A DNA stretch of 64,000 nucleotides, taken from assembly GCA_021209875.1 (NCBI GenBank), contig JAGYVD010000007.1, positions 3,162,001-3,226,000 of the forward strand, in the 5' to 3' direction. The notes below the pieces were generated by a model that was given only the letters and a program-made list of their open reading frames with translations, had not been told where the DNA came from and did no database searches. This document shows positions 49,311-60,939 of the stretch, in pieces; positions within the stretch are counted from its first letter, which is position 1; the number at the start of each line of letters is the position of its first letter. The translations under genes were made by a program, and so were the position numbers. Origin of the DNA: Rosellinia necatrix (taxonomy: Eukaryota > Ascomycota > Sordariomycetes > Xylariales > Xylariaceae).

Positions 49311-50075
49311 CTGTAGACATTTTTACACATTTTTTACTTACACATTCTTTCCACCAGACGGATTCATGATACCTTCCCGCGTACACATTTGACAGACGTA
49401 ATATATCAGCCTCGGTCCGGGTTGGGGCTGTGGCTTGGGCTGGGGTCGGGGACGGGGACGGCGGATGAGAGTATGAAACATGCTATGATGATGTACCTAC
49501 GTATGAAAGGGATAGGGGGTTGATGTCTTTAACACGCCTAGAGCCGGCGACCAACGTACCTACTCACAATTGCTCTTTCTGAAATTTTTGGTCTCCTTAG
49601 GTAGTAGTCATGTCCCAAACAGGTTAGCGAACTAGAGAGCGATTGCATTTTTCCCACCTTGTACCAGGTGGACAAACAACCTGAAACATCAAACAGACGA
49701 ACTATCAATAAAGATCTGACACAGGTGGATATCTCAGCGATGCATGCTAGTTAGTGGAAAATTATGATGAACAACAACGCTGCACTTTTGCTCTAGTGTA
49801 AGTAGCCTACCTACCTAAGGTAGTGCACTGAGGTAGGAGTCCCACTAACTACAGGGAACGTTTCAAGCATTCTATTCTAAGGTTACGTAAGTACTTATAT
49901 AGATATGCCCCATAATTTCAACGCGTACCTAGAATTGCCCTTTAAAGGGGGGGCCGTTTTAGGCAAATCCTACCCCAGATAGATGGTCTGTACTCCCAGC
50001 ACGAGACACATTTTGAAGCCACGACAACACAATCATCTGAGATCGTGTCCTAAACCACGAACCTCGTCACCGAAG
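49311..50075. other. Intergenic region between GMC and RFT1
   Basis: Contains GGGGCTGTGGCTTGGGCTGGGG-like G-rich DNA (about 49420-49460) and CCTACCTACCTAAGGTAG words (49805-49825). No gene is seen. An in-frame upstream ATG at 49983 could extend RFT1 by 31 residues. Confidence 0.45.
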
Positions 50076-51991
50076 ATGGCCAGTAAAGCTTCTGGCGACG
50101 AGACAACGCCCGGTCCGCGGGGGGCAGCGGGAGAAACGACGACGACGACGACAACGGCGGCGAAGACGGGTTCGGCGGTGCGCGGCGCGTCGCTGCTGAT
50201 CGTGCTCCAGATCGCCTCGCGCGCCGTCACGTTCGTGGCCAACCAGCTGCTCCTCCGCTTCCTGACGGCCCAGCTGCTCGGCGTGTCCGCGCAGCTCGAG
50301 GTCTACTACCTCTCCGTGCTCTTCTTCGCGCGGGAGAGCCTGCGCGTGGCCGTCCAGCGCCAGGGGGCGACGGGCGATGTCGATGGTGGTAAATCTGATG
50401 CTAGCCGGGGGGGATCAGAGACGCAGGCAGCGGCGGCGGCGGCGGCGGCGGCGGCGGCAGCGGTAGTGGCGACAGAAAGCCAATCTGTCGTCAATATCGC
50501 CCATCTCTCGCTCGGTCTGGGGCTGGCGTCGTCGCTCGGCCTCGGCTGGGCCTATCTGCGCTACGTCGACGCCGCTACGTCGTCGACGCCATACCTGGAC
50601 GTGTCTCTGCGTCTATACGGCGCCGCCGCCTTGGTGGAGCTCCTGTCCGAGCCGGCCTTCGTCGTGCTGCAGCACCGGCTGCGGTTCGGCCCGCGTGCCG
50701 CGGCCGAGTCCGTCGCTACGTTTCTGCGCTGCCTCGTCGCGTTCGGCGCGGCGGGCTGGGGGCGGAGACAGGGCCTCGACCTGGGCGTGCTGCCGTTCGC
50801 GCTCGGCCAGCTCGCCTATGGCACGGGGTTGCTGGCGGTGTACGTGTGGTTCGGATCCGGGCTGGCGCGGTCCGAAGGGTTCTCTCTCGTCCCGCGGCCT
50901 GTGGGCCGGGCCACGGCGGTGGGGAAGCGGCCACGGCAGGATGAGAGCTACGCGCTCGGCTATTTCTTCGCGCCCACCCTCCAGCTGACTTCCAGCCTGA
51001 TGTCCCAGTCGCTTGTCAAACACGTCTTGACGCAGGGCGACACTTTCCTTGTCTCCGTCCTCTCCGACCCGCAGTCTCAGGGCGTCTACGCGCTCGCCAA
51101 CAATTACGGCAGCCTGCTCGCCCGCCTCGTCTTCCAGCCCATCGAGGAGAGCAGTCGGAACTACTTCAGCAAGCTCCTCTCGTCCTCCCCGGCGTCGGCC
51201 ACGGCGGAGAAGACGGAAGACCGGAGCGCGCCAAAGGCGCAAATCCACCAGGCGCGGACCGGCCTCCAAGCGCTGCTCAAGTTCTACGTTCTCCTCAGTG
51301 TGGTCGTCGTTACTGTCGGCCCCTACGCGGCCCCCCTCCTCGTGCAGGTCATCGCGGGGCCGCGATGGTCTGGCAGCGGTGCTGGTACGGTGCTTGCGAG
51401 GTACTGCTTATATATCCCGCTACTTGCAGTGAATGGCGTGACCGAGGCCTTCGTCTCTTCCGTCGCCACCAAATCAGAGGTCCATCGCCAGAGTCTCTGG
51501 ATGGGCGGTTTTAGTCTCGCGTTCGCCATTGCAGGATTCATCTCGCTACGTATACTTAACCTAGGCGCTGCCGGCCTGGTGTACGCAAATGCAATCAATA
51601 TGTTATGTCGTATCATATGGAGTGGCGCTTTCCTCTCCCACTATTTTCGGCGAAATGGTGTAGTGTTTGGTTGGGGTGGACTGGCACCCAATTCGATGAC
51701 GCTCTATGTTTTGGGCACTGCCATATTCTTGGGTACGTTGTCAAGAGCTGGCATATCGGTAGGCAATGTCTCGTCACATGTCTTTAGAGACATATTGGTG
51801 GTAGGAGCTTGTGCAGTGCCCTACGTTGGTCTTATGTAAGTTGGCTGCTCTTAATGGCCCCCTTTTCGGACTTTATTCGATCATCTATGTTCTAGGGAAC
51901 CTACTACTAATGTTTAAGTAGTGCTTACGCCGAACGCCGCTATCTCATGGACTGCTACCGCTCTATACGTGGTCGCCGTGGCGTATCATAG
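50076..51991 (+). CDS. RFT1: RFT1, ER lipid-linked oligosaccharide translocation protein
   Basis: Exon 1 50076-51835 and exon 2 51919-51991 give 610 residues. The last exon is short (ISAYAERRYLMDCYRSIRG) and is reached through a GTAAGT donor and the TTTAAG acceptor at 51918; the nearer TTCTAG acceptor would lead to an early stop. The family signature is ASLLIVLQIASRAVTFVANQLLLRF at the N-terminus and, further in, SLVKHVLTQGDTFLVS and GVYALANNYGSLLARLVFQPIEESSRNYFSKLL. About 12 membrane segments are present. RFT1 is needed for N-glycosylation in the ER, at the stage where Man5GlcNAc2-PP-dolichol changes side; whether it is the flippase itself is debated. A poly-Ala run (bases 50428-50461) sits in a loop after the first segments. 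The gene is convergent with DBP3, 88 bases apart. Confidence 0.94.
50428..50461. repeat. Trinucleotide repeat encoding poly-Ala in RFT1
   Basis: About eleven GCG/GCA units in frame code for about 12 Ala in a loop of RFT1 that is poorly conserved in the family. Confidence 0.85.
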
Positions 51992-52079
51992 GCCTCGTAG
52001 TACGACCCATGTAATAAATAACATCCGATTGTGTTCCCGCATATCTATGCTATGCAAGTCCCTCGCCTGTGCTTTGAAT

Positions 52080-54002
52080 CTAGTCGTCAAACGTGATCTT
52101 CGTGCCTTTCTGCGACATGTCGACGTCTTTAAAGAAAGCGCCATAGGTGCCGTGGGCCTTTTTCTTAACCGTGGTGCCAAATTTGAGTAGCTCTTCCGGT
52201 ATGGGTTGGCCTGCTGCTTTGAGGATGTTGACTAATCTGCACAAGGAAGTTAGTCGTGTATCTGTTGTACCGAACCCCGAGGATTGCATGGGCTTGAACT
52301 TACTCTCCGGAATGTGCCTTATCATGTTCTGTGAATAGAGTGATGGCATGACCTGTTTTGCCCGCTCGCCCCGTGCGACCAATGCGATGCACATAGTCTT
52401 CGATGGTAAGTGGGAACTAGACAATGGCGTTAGTTCGCTGGGACGAAAGAAGAGCAGGGCAAATGCAACCAGGCGGGCTACGCTTACTGTAACATTGATC
52501 ACCAGCTTCACCTCGGGAATATCGAGGCCACGAGCAGCCACATCCGTGGCTACTAAGACTGGTGTTTGACCCGACTTGAATGCTTCAAGACTCCGCGTCC
52601 GCTGCTCCTGTTTCAAATCCCCATGGATACCAACAACCTTAATACCACGCTGCTGCAAGAAATTCTCTACGCGTGTAGCCTCTTTCTTGTACAGACAGAA
52701 TACCAGAACTCTCTCATTCTTAGGTTGTGATTTGAGGAGTTGCAGGACGCGCCCCTCTTTCGCACGTTGATCTATTACTTCGACGCGTTGCTCGATCCTT
52801 GTGTTCGCTTGTAGGTCGCCACTCTCGTTGCCGCCAATCTGGATTCGAACGGGCGAAATCATGAACGACAAGGCTAGTGCCTGCACGCTCTGTGGCCACG
52901 TGGCTGTGAACATGAGCGTCTGGCGTTCTTTCTTCGGGGCCGTGCATCCGATTATTCTCTTGATATCATCTTCAAATCCCTTGTCAAGCATACGGTCCGC
53001 CTCATCGAGCACTACAAACTTGGCATTGTCCAGCTTAATAGCGCCCTCCTCCAAGAAATCCTTGAGTCGGCCGGGGGTGGCGACGATAATGTCGGCCTTC
53101 CGGAGGAGATGTCTCTGGTCGTCCTTGGACGCGCCACCGTACACGCAGACCGTCTTTAGCCCGACATGGTCCACAAGCTTGGAGAGCTCTTCATTGGTTT
53201 GCATAGCGAGCTCTCGCGTAGGCGATACCACGACAGCACGTATCCTACCACCACCTTTGATCTTAGGCATGCCCAATACAGCAGTGACGAGAGGAAGACC
53301 GAACGCAATAGTCTTGCCTGAACCAGTCTCCGCCACACCCACGATATCCCGACCCGATAACCCAAATGGCCATGACGCGGCTTGGATGGGCGTCGGGGCC
53401 TTAAACGCGGCAAAGGGGTTCTTTGCAGTTAGCGTAGACGGTGGCAACTGGGAGAATTGCATGATGGGTTGAAGAGGCTTGTCGGAGAGAGGGTCGACGA
53501 CGGTGATCTGGTGAGTGCTTAGGAAGGCCGCGACCTCAGGTTCGGTAGCTGGGGCAGACGTAGTGGTGTTATCCACGCCGTTCGAGGTAGTAGACTCGCC
53601 ATTCCCGCTGGCTACCCCATTGGCCTCTGCTTCTGCACCCTGCTCTTGTTTCTGGCGCTCCTTCTTGTCCTTCTTGTCTTTCTTCCCTTTCCCCTTCTTG
53701 GGCTCCCCCTCTCCGGTTGGTTCGACGCTCTCGTCATCACCGTTCTCTTCGCTGCTCGCCTTCTTCTTCTCTCTCTTTTCTTTCTTTTCCTTCTTCTCCT
53801 TTTTGCTCTTCTTCACCTCGCCGTCCCCCACCTCTGCGACCGATATCACATCTTTATCTTCGCTCGCAATCGGCGTTGAGACGGCCGAGTCGTCCTCCTG
53901 CACTTTTGCTTTGCGGTCCTTCTTCTCCTTCTTATCCTTCTTGGACTTCTTTCTAGGGAGAGTCGTGTCTACGTCGGCATCTTCAAGAAGGTGTTTCGAC
54001 AT
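52080..54002 (-). CDS. DBP3: DBP3, DEAD-box RNA helicase of ribosome assembly
   Basis: Exons 54002-52488, 52416-52304 and 52236-52080 give 594 residues. The uninterrupted 640-codon open frame is misleading: introns of 71 and 67 nt must be removed to recover the conserved [24 protein letters not shown]. The N-terminal 115 residues are a Lys/Glu-rich tail ([13 protein letters not shown] and similar). Helicase motifs in order: I AETGSGKT, Ia [54 protein letters not shown] in place of SAT is typical of DBP3. In yeast Dbp3 acts in the nucleolus on 27S pre-rRNA processing. Confidence 0.94.
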   Translation of the reverse strand: MSKHLLEDADVDTTLPRKKSKKDKKEKKDRKAKVQEDDSAVSTPIASEDKDVISVAEVGDGEVKKSKKEKKEKKEKREKKKASSEENGDDESVEPTGEGEPKKGKGKKDKKDKKERQKQEQGAEAEANGVASGNGESTTSNGVDNTTTSAPATEPEVAAFLSTHQITVVDPLSDKPLQPIMQFSQLPPSTLTAKNPFAAFKAPTPIQAASWPFGLSGRDIVGVAETGSGKTIAFGLPLVTAVLGMPKIKGGGRIRAVVVSPTRELAMQTNEELSKLVDHVGLKTVCVYGGASKDDQRHLLRKADIIVATPGRLKDFLEEGAIKLDNAKFVVLDEADRMLDKGFEDDIKRIIGCTAPKKERQTLMFTATWPQSVQALALSFMISPVRIQIGGNESGDLQANTRIEQRVEVIDQRAKEGRVLQLLKSQPKNERVLVFCLYKKEATRVENFLQQRGIKVVGIHGDLKQEQRTRSLEAFKSGQTPVLVATDVAARGLDIPEVKLVINVTVSVARLVAFALLFFRPSELTPLSSSHLPSKTMCIALVARGERAKQVMPSLYSQNMIRHIPESKFKPMQSSGFGTTDTRLTSLCRLVNILKAAGQPIPEELLKFGTTVKKKAHGTYGAFFKDVDMSQKGTKITFDD

Positions 54003-55825
54003 AGCGATAAACTGGCAATTAGCCTGCTAAATCGCGTAAGCTGATAACCAAATAGACAGAATAGATACAAGGCAGCCCCAAGCAACCTTTTTTGGATGTG
54101 ATGATTCCCAATTGGACGAGAAAAATGCGACTTAGAAAGTAAAGATAGAGTAAACTAAGATAAGGATAAGATAACTAATGCACGCTAACCAGGTACCTGG
54201 GTAGGGAGCTACCTGCCAACACCCCACCAGTCCCACAAACATGATGACATGCGGCTTCAGAACACCCCCGAACATGGCCCGAACTGGCCCGAAGATCTGG
54301 CATTCTAAGTAAGCTATTTTATGCCCTATGGCAGTTGATGTTCTTTGCTAATAATATAATACCATAACAGAATACATAGGTGCATTTCTATTGAGTTTTA
54401 TAATACATGCCGACCCTAGCATATGACACCAATTGTAGCCTACTAAGGGCGAGCTTGGCTTTTATTATTCTTGTAAGTGACAAGATAGTTAATAAAATAA
54501 CCGCCGTCATAGAAGGGGTCAAATATAGCCTGGAGCAACGATAGTGGCCTTTATAATAGGATACGAAAACCCTCAAAGATATCATACTAAGTACGATGCT
54601 GTAATTCTACGCGCCAACCGGTCGTTTTTAGAGCATACTGGGTCATTTGCTACTTCGATATACCTATAACCTAGGAGCAGTTGCTGCTTATAATCTTCAT
54701 ATTAATGGAGGCGTGACACACTATCGTAGTTGTACTAATGAGCAACACGATTTCCTCACAGCGACTCCAAGCGCCGATTTATTGCCGCTGCGGTCTGTGG
54801 GGGGGCGGGAGAGAGTAGGAGGGGGCGTGTACAGGATGATGAATCCGAGGCCATGTAAATATAATTTCTCTGGTCCTCCATCCTACTTGGGTTTGAGGTT
54901 CAGGATGTTACACCAGTCTTTATAGGCTGGTTGCTCACAGCAGAGCTAATGAGGTTAAAGGGTGTGACTGGCATTTATATCTCCCTATGCTCAGAATATC
55001 ACGTCGTGTAAAAAACTTGTAATAGCATCGACAAAGTGGGCTCGTCAGAGGAGAGGGGGGGGAGGTTCGACAAAGTTGGCCGATTGAGTATCCTCTCGCT
55101 AACTTGATTCACACGGCACTAAAGGCTCATTTAAACGGAGAAGTATTGTAAATGGAATAGAACCGAGCATTCTGACCATCGAGTTTTCAAACAATACATA
55201 TTATGGTGCGGTGACCAGCCTTACGTCTACCTACCTAATGTTTGTTGAACTATCGCATGCCATACTTTTCTCTCCTTCTAATCCCAATTGAAAGCCGGAG
55301 CCTAAAAGCCGACCTTTGCCTCCAGTTTGGTGCTTACTACGATCCTTGTTTGCTACAAGCACACTTGACATAATTCACGGTAACACACATATTTATTTGC
55401 ACCATAATGATAATGAGGGAAACTTTTATGGAATTGATGCACATTGTGTGCGTAGATAGCGAGATACCTCCTGGATCCGCGAGAAAACAGATGGACATGC
55501 GCATGAGCATCTTGAAAACGTCTCATTGTTAATATGATACAGTGTAATGAGACCAGGGTCCCGCTCCATCTTAAGGAGTCTGATTATGACGAAGGGGTCA
55601 TCATTTTTCCGCAACCTCCATCGTAAGAGCACTCCTCAGGTTCCAACTCCGAATTCTCGTAAGTGGGTGTTTGTGGGGGGAATCGGTTAAAGCGACACCG
55701 GACTTCTCCTGTCGCTGCCCCCCTCCTTTTATGAATGTTCCATCGACTTCTTTTGATTCCCGGATTGCCGGACGTATTGAATACAGAACGCTATTTAGTG
55801 AGTGGTGTCGTCCGGTTTAAAGAAT
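54003..55825. other. Intergenic region, AT-rich, nothing recognised
   Basis: 1.8 kb between DBP3 (start) and ISU1 (end). CCAGGTACCTGGGTAG occurs at about 54189-54205, a G-rich patch at 54799-54830. No ORF longer than about 90 codons and no family match. Confidence 0.45.
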
Positions 55826-56458
55826 TCATGCGGTGGCCGAGGCAACCTCTCCAGCCGCAGGTAGTTTAACCCCAGTACCCGCTAGATTTGTCGGGCGGGC
55901 GTGGGGGTTCTTGGTGTAGTAGTTGGAGATGGCGGACTTGATGGCATCCTCAGCCAGCATAGAACAGTGTACTATGGCCGAGGTTAGTGCATGGCGATTA
56001 TATAACAATAGCCCGGAGCACCTAAGCGCAGAAAACTCACATTTGACGGGCGGCAGGCACAACTCCTTGGCAATCTCAGTATTTTTGATACTGCCGGCTT
56101 CCTCTAGCGTCATACCACGAACTAACTCAGTCAAATAACTTGAGCTGGCAATGGCGCTGCCACAGCCAAAGGTCTTGAACTTGACGTCGGAGATACGGTT
56201 GTCGCTCGGGTCGACACGGATCTGGAGCTTCATAACATCGCCACAGGCGGGTGCACCGACTAGACCCGTGCCGACGTCCATATCATTTTTCTGCATCGAG
56301 CCGACGTTGCGCGGCCGGTTGTAATGATCCAAGACCTTCTCATGGTAGGATCGCCGTGCAATATTGGCAACTGGGCTGAGGGTTTGACGCATAGCGATGC
56401 GAGAGGTTGACATCACCACCGCTCGGCGCGCAGTGCCGACAAGTGTTCTTGAAAACAT
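55826..56458 (-). CDS. ISU1: ISU1, mitochondrial iron-sulphur cluster scaffold
   Basis: Exons 56458-56041 and 55971-55826 around a 69-nt phase-1 intron (donor GTGAGT, branch CTAAC) give 187 residues. The N-terminus is Arg/Ser-rich without acids for about 35 residues, a mitochondrial presequence, and the mature part starts near YHEKVLDHYNRPRNVG. The three cluster-binding Cys lie in GAPACGDV, FGCGSAIASSS and KLHCSMLAED; the Hsp70-binding motif LPPVK precedes the last. The intron splits exactly between LPPVK and the last Cys. It assembles 2Fe-2S clusters from sulphur delivered by the NFS1-ISD11 complex in the matrix. Confidence 0.96.
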   Translation of the reverse strand: MFSRTLVGTARRAVVMSTSRIAMRQTLSPVANIARRSYHEKVLDHYNRPRNVGSMQKNDMDVGTGLVGAPACGDVMKLQIRVDPSDNRISDVKFKTFGCGSAIASSSYLTELVRGMTLEEAGSIKNTEIAKELCLPPVKCEFSALRCSGLLLYNRHALTSAIVHCSMLAEDAIKSAISNYYTKNPHARPTNLAGTGVKLPAAGEVASATA

Positions 56459-57812
56459 CGCGACGTTGAGATTTTGTGGCCGGTAAGTCTTTCAGTAGAT
56501 GTAGCGTTGGCGGTGTCCGTGTTTCTGAGTTTAGAGCGGAATACGGATATGGACTAGTCCAATGAATGCCCTTCAGGAATATCGCTCGTGTTTGATGCAA
56601 GCGAGAAAAAAGTAAGGCTGGATAATCGTGTCCTGGATCGCGGATATAGGTGTGATGGCGGATACGATAGTTTGGGTAGGTGATCAATGACGCTGATAGG
56701 GATGGTGAGCAAGGAAGGAATTATTAATAAAGCACAGAGCAGAGCAGAGACCCCAAGAGTGCCCCAGAGCGAGCTAACGGGCTTTGTATTTGCTAGGGCG
56801 GCGATCTCGGTCGCAAATGATGAAGTTGCCCCTCTCGTGGCGAATCAGAGAGCTCTGCGGATCCGTGATTTCGTCATCGCAAACTGTCCGATGCACTGTG
56901 TTTCTTCTGCGACGGACTCACCCCCCTGACACTTCCCCAGTGAACAATACGCCTGGCTAGGCAGCTTCAGTGGGCTCTTCTGACCCTAAGTTCCGCCAAG
57001 CTTTATCTGATGGGCTCGCATGTGCACTGTACGAATTCACGCCTTGAGCTTGTCTTATCAGATCTGATCTGAACGTCAACCCTGAAACCTCGGATCCGAT
57101 AAAATCCCGAGCTTGTTTTCCGAGGCCGTATCTGACTAGCTTAGTGTGCATTTTACGCACTAGCCTGCCTAGGTAGCAGGTAAGTATTTAAGGTACGTAC
57201 ATATGCAGAGTACCGAGGTACCTTGCTACAGCTTAAGCGAATGCGGGGGCAGGGGCTACCTAGACAGATAACTTCTGCCAAAGTACCCCTCCTTCCTTGT
57301 AGGGGTATGTAAGTAACTTACCTAGGTGGTTACTTGCGCGTCAAGCTCAAGGCAAGGCGGGGTGAAGACTTGAAACAGCCAGCTCCAGCTTACCCTACAC
57401 TGATTGCATATTTATCTGCTTAGTATGCTCTACATACATGCAGCACCTACCACTCTCAAGACGCGATAAAGCTAGGTATCTAGCACCTACCTAAGCGCCC
57501 GCCTGCCTGCCTAAAGCTGCCGTTCCTCTCCCTGCACCCGGGCGAGACCGAATTGCGGCTGTCGCGGTCTGCTACTTCTGGACACCTTTACATCACTACT
57601 TAACTCCTGTATGTCCTCTCCCGTAAAGCGGATACACCGCTTAGCCCCATCTTTAACAGTAGGTAGGAGACCAGGTGATACCTACCCGGCCTGCACAGAG
57701 TCTGTTCGTTCCTCCTCCATCACCACCCCCATCATCGCCTCCTCCCCCGACCTAGCCTCAAATACTGCGGATCTCGGAAGCAGCAGCATCACCAGCTGCC
57801 CCTCTGGTCACC
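56459..57812. other. Divergent promoter region of ISU1 and UBP14
   Basis: The 1.35 kb carries the densest group of palindromic words in the window at 57160-57500: CCTAGGTAGCAGGTAAG, GGTACGTAC, GAGGTACC, CACCTACCTAAGCG. A short ORF (57611-57844) overlaps the UBP14 first exon in another frame. No separate gene is seen. Confidence 0.45.
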
Positions 57813-60382
57813 ATGACATGCCAGCACCTAGAGTCTATTTGTAAGCACCAACAGGCAGGCGCCGACCCAAGCGCCGCTCGTTAACATTTATGCGCCAGCC
57901 ATGCTAACTGTTTGCGCCAGCTTTGAGCCCACCCACGCCGGCTCAGTCTGTGTATCGCGAAGATTGTACGCAGTGCTTCAACTCTATTGTATGCCGCCGC
58001 CTCTATCCATTCGGCCACCTTGCCGACCTTCTCTGGTATTACCCCTTTTCTAGTCTGTCTTCCTAACTGGTAATAGGACAATCCAGAGGGCCTCGATGTC
58101 TGCCTGCAGTGCTTCAATGGCGGCTGTGTTGGCGAGAAAACACATTCTCAGCTTCACTTTGTCACCAAAAACCATCCCCTTTCGCTGAATATCCGTCGAA
58201 CCCGAAAACGAATCGTGAAGGATGAACCCCCTACCAAGATGACAAAGTTGGCTATCGCCGCCGAGACCGACGCTGATCGATACGACATCACCACGCTCGT
58301 TAAATGCCACGAATGCAATATAGAACTCGACAAATCCCACGCAAAGCTTGCACCCATGGTTGAAGCTATCCTCAAAGCCAATACCTTCTCCCGCCAAGAG
58401 GAGGTCAAGGCGTGGGAGCAGGAGATGTCTACTTGCGAGCATATTCTTATGCTCCAGCAGGAACCAAGTCGCAGGATTGAAAGCGGCGATCTCGGGCATT
58501 GCTCCAAGTGCGATCTTCATGAGAATCTATGGTTATGTTTAGTCTGCGGTAATCTGGGCTGCGGAAGGGCTCAATTTGGTGGCGTTGGAGGCAATTCGCA
58601 TGGGCTGGCCCATGCCACCGAGTCGCAACATGGTGTCGCTGTTAAACTCGGCTCTATCACACCAGAGGGATCTGCGGATGTTTATTGTTATCAATGCGAT
58701 GAAGAACGCCTAGACAGCGATCTTGCACCGCATTTAGCCCATTGGGGGATCATCCTGGCCGACCAAGTCAAGACCGAGAAGAGTTTGACTGAGATGCAAA
58801 TAGAACAAAACTTAAGGTGGGAGTTCTCTATGACAACGGACGATGGAAAGGAACTACGCCCGTTATTTGGCCCCAGCTTAACTGGGCTTAAGAATCTCGG
58901 AAACAGCTGCTACCTGGCCAGTATTTTGCAGTGTCTGTTCGACTTGCCTGCATTTCAGGACCGTTACAATATCCCCGATGTTGATTTGCCAGATGTTCCT
59001 GATCCAGCACAAGATTTGGAGACACAATTACGCAAGATGGCGGATGGGCTGCTCTCCGGCCGCTATTCAAAACCCGATAGCGACGTTACGGCATCAGAGC
59101 ACTCTGCCGAAATTCCACACCAGAAGGGCCTTGAGCCTAGCATGCTGAAACATTTGATTGGCCGCGGCCATGCCGAATTCTCAACAATGCGACAACAGGA
59201 TTCGTTTGAACTGCTTCAACACCTCATCAAACTAATTACGCGGTCACAACACTCAGATATTTTAACGGACCCGACACAGCCATTCCGTTTTGTACTCGAA
59301 CAGCGATTGCAATGCATCAACTGCAAAAGGGTTCGTTACTCCTCGACAGAGCAAGACAGCATATTCATCGACGTGCCACTCGACAAGATTCCACAGTCCG
59401 AAGGGGAAGAGGGTGACAGATATCAACCAGTGACGCTAGAGCAGTGTCTAGACCGATTTACAGCTCAGGAAGCCGTCGAATTGACTTGTCCTTCGTGCGA
59501 TAGCAAGGTGGGCTTCATGAAACAGACTCTGTTCAAAACGTTCCCGACGACACTTATAGTTAATGCTCGAAAAATGACCGTAGAGAATTGGGTCCCACGC
59601 AAAGTCGACGTTCCCGTCATTGTAGGAGCCGGTTCATTTTCATTAGGGGAGTATCTCTCTCCCGGTCATCAGAAATACGAAGAACTTCTCCCAGAAGAGG
59701 ACGCAGCTGCTGCCGTAGCATTTGTGCCAAACGAGGGAGCACTCGATCAATTGATGGCTATGGGGTTCCCTCATAACCGTTGTGAAAAAGCCCTTCATGC
59801 TACGGGTAATTCGGATGCAAATGCTGCGATGGAGTGGCTGTTCGCTCATATGGAGGATGAGGGTATTGATGATCCTCTAATACTCGCACCTAATACGGCG
59901 AGCGGGAGCGAGGCAGCTGATCCTGAGAAGATCGAAATGCTTGGGGCCATGGGATTTAGTGCGCCACAGGCACGCAAGGCCTTGAAGGAGACAGATGGCA
60001 ACTTAGAGCGAGCGGTTGAGTGGCTGTTCAGTCACCCAGATGACCAAGGTGACTTTGGTGAGAGCAGTGCGGCCGTAGAGAAACAAGAGAAACAAGAGGG
60101 CGTCGCAGCTGGATCAGCTAGTTTGCCAGCAAACTTTCAGCTACAAAGCATCGTATGCCATAAAGGAACTAGCATTCACGCAGGGTAAGTATAAATGAGC
60201 ATCCGCACGGACGAGGAGAGACTACTAACTTTGGTAGACATTATGTGGCATTCATCCGTAAGCTTCTCGATCCCTCGGAGGAGCCGAAATGGGTGCTCTT
60301 CAATGACGAAAAGGTCGTTGAGGCCGGTGACATCGAAGAGATGAAGAAAACGGCATATGTCTACTTCTTTAACAGAGTCTAG
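57813..60382 (+). CDS. UBP14: UBP14 / USP5-type ubiquitin carboxyl-terminal hydrolase
   Basis: Four exons, 57813-57840, 57921-57988, 58077-60184 and 60238-60382, give 782 residues. The first two exons are short, but their junctions keep phase and yield the conserved QSVYREDCTQCFNSI followed by VCLQCFNGGCVGEK. Domains: an N-terminal variant zinc finger, ZnF-UBP at about 150-245 (HCSKCDLHENLWLCLVCGNLGCGR), a USP catalytic core with Cys310 in LKNLGNSCYLAS and His736 in GTSIHAGHYVAF, and two UBA domains between them (LDQLMAMGFPHNRCEKAL and IEMLGAMGFSAPQARKAL). It disassembles unanchored polyubiquitin chains, keeping the proteasome free of them; in yeast Ubp14 also regulates fructose-1,6-bisphosphatase turnover. 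The catalytic His is separated from the GG codons by the last intron. Confidence 0.95.
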
Positions 60383-60939
60383 TGGGGGAGGGCAGGCCAC
60401 CCACCCCACCGCCTGGCTACGGAGCTAATGCATTGGGAAGCGGGTTGAAAACGGCATTAGGATCTATAGAGAGCACAATGGAGTTGCATGGGCGAAAGAT
60501 GAGTTCCGAAATGTACCATGAAGACCATGAGCGCAATGAGTCGTTGGGTTTATGAATGTTGGAGCGGATATCCATCTTGTAGGTTTCATCTGGTGTGCAT
60601 TAAGAGGTATATTCGGCCATACTATAGGGAGTCGCATTCAACGCATATACCGATACAGTTTTCATCTTCAGCATCGCCTCATTGTGCGGGCTTTAGATCT
60701 CCACGTCGTAGACACATATAACATATTTCCCAACCCGAAAATACTCCCCAAACGCCTCAAGACCCATTCCTCACGAGATTGTGTTACCCCCCTTTTACCA
60801 CAACCCGAATGCCGCCCCCAAAGTGGCACAGCCGAAACGACCCCGTCTTCTAAAGTGGGAATTCTCACAACACGTGAAAAAGAAAAAGAAAAAGGGAAAA
60901 AAAAAAACATTCTCGACGGGATCTAAGCCCACCCAACTA
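60383..60939. other. Convergent intergenic region
   Basis: About 560 bases between the 3' ends of UBP14 and MAD2, with an A-rich stretch (60880-60910). No gene is seen. Confidence 0.45.

Noticed and set aside
52838..52860. ggattcgaac motif resembling a tRNA T arm
   Set aside because: It is inside DBP3, and no matching cloverleaf is present.
53515..54030. 171-codon plus-strand ORF rich in Phe, Leu and Ser
   Set aside because: It is the reverse complement of the Lys-rich N-terminal tail of DBP3, not a membrane protein gene.
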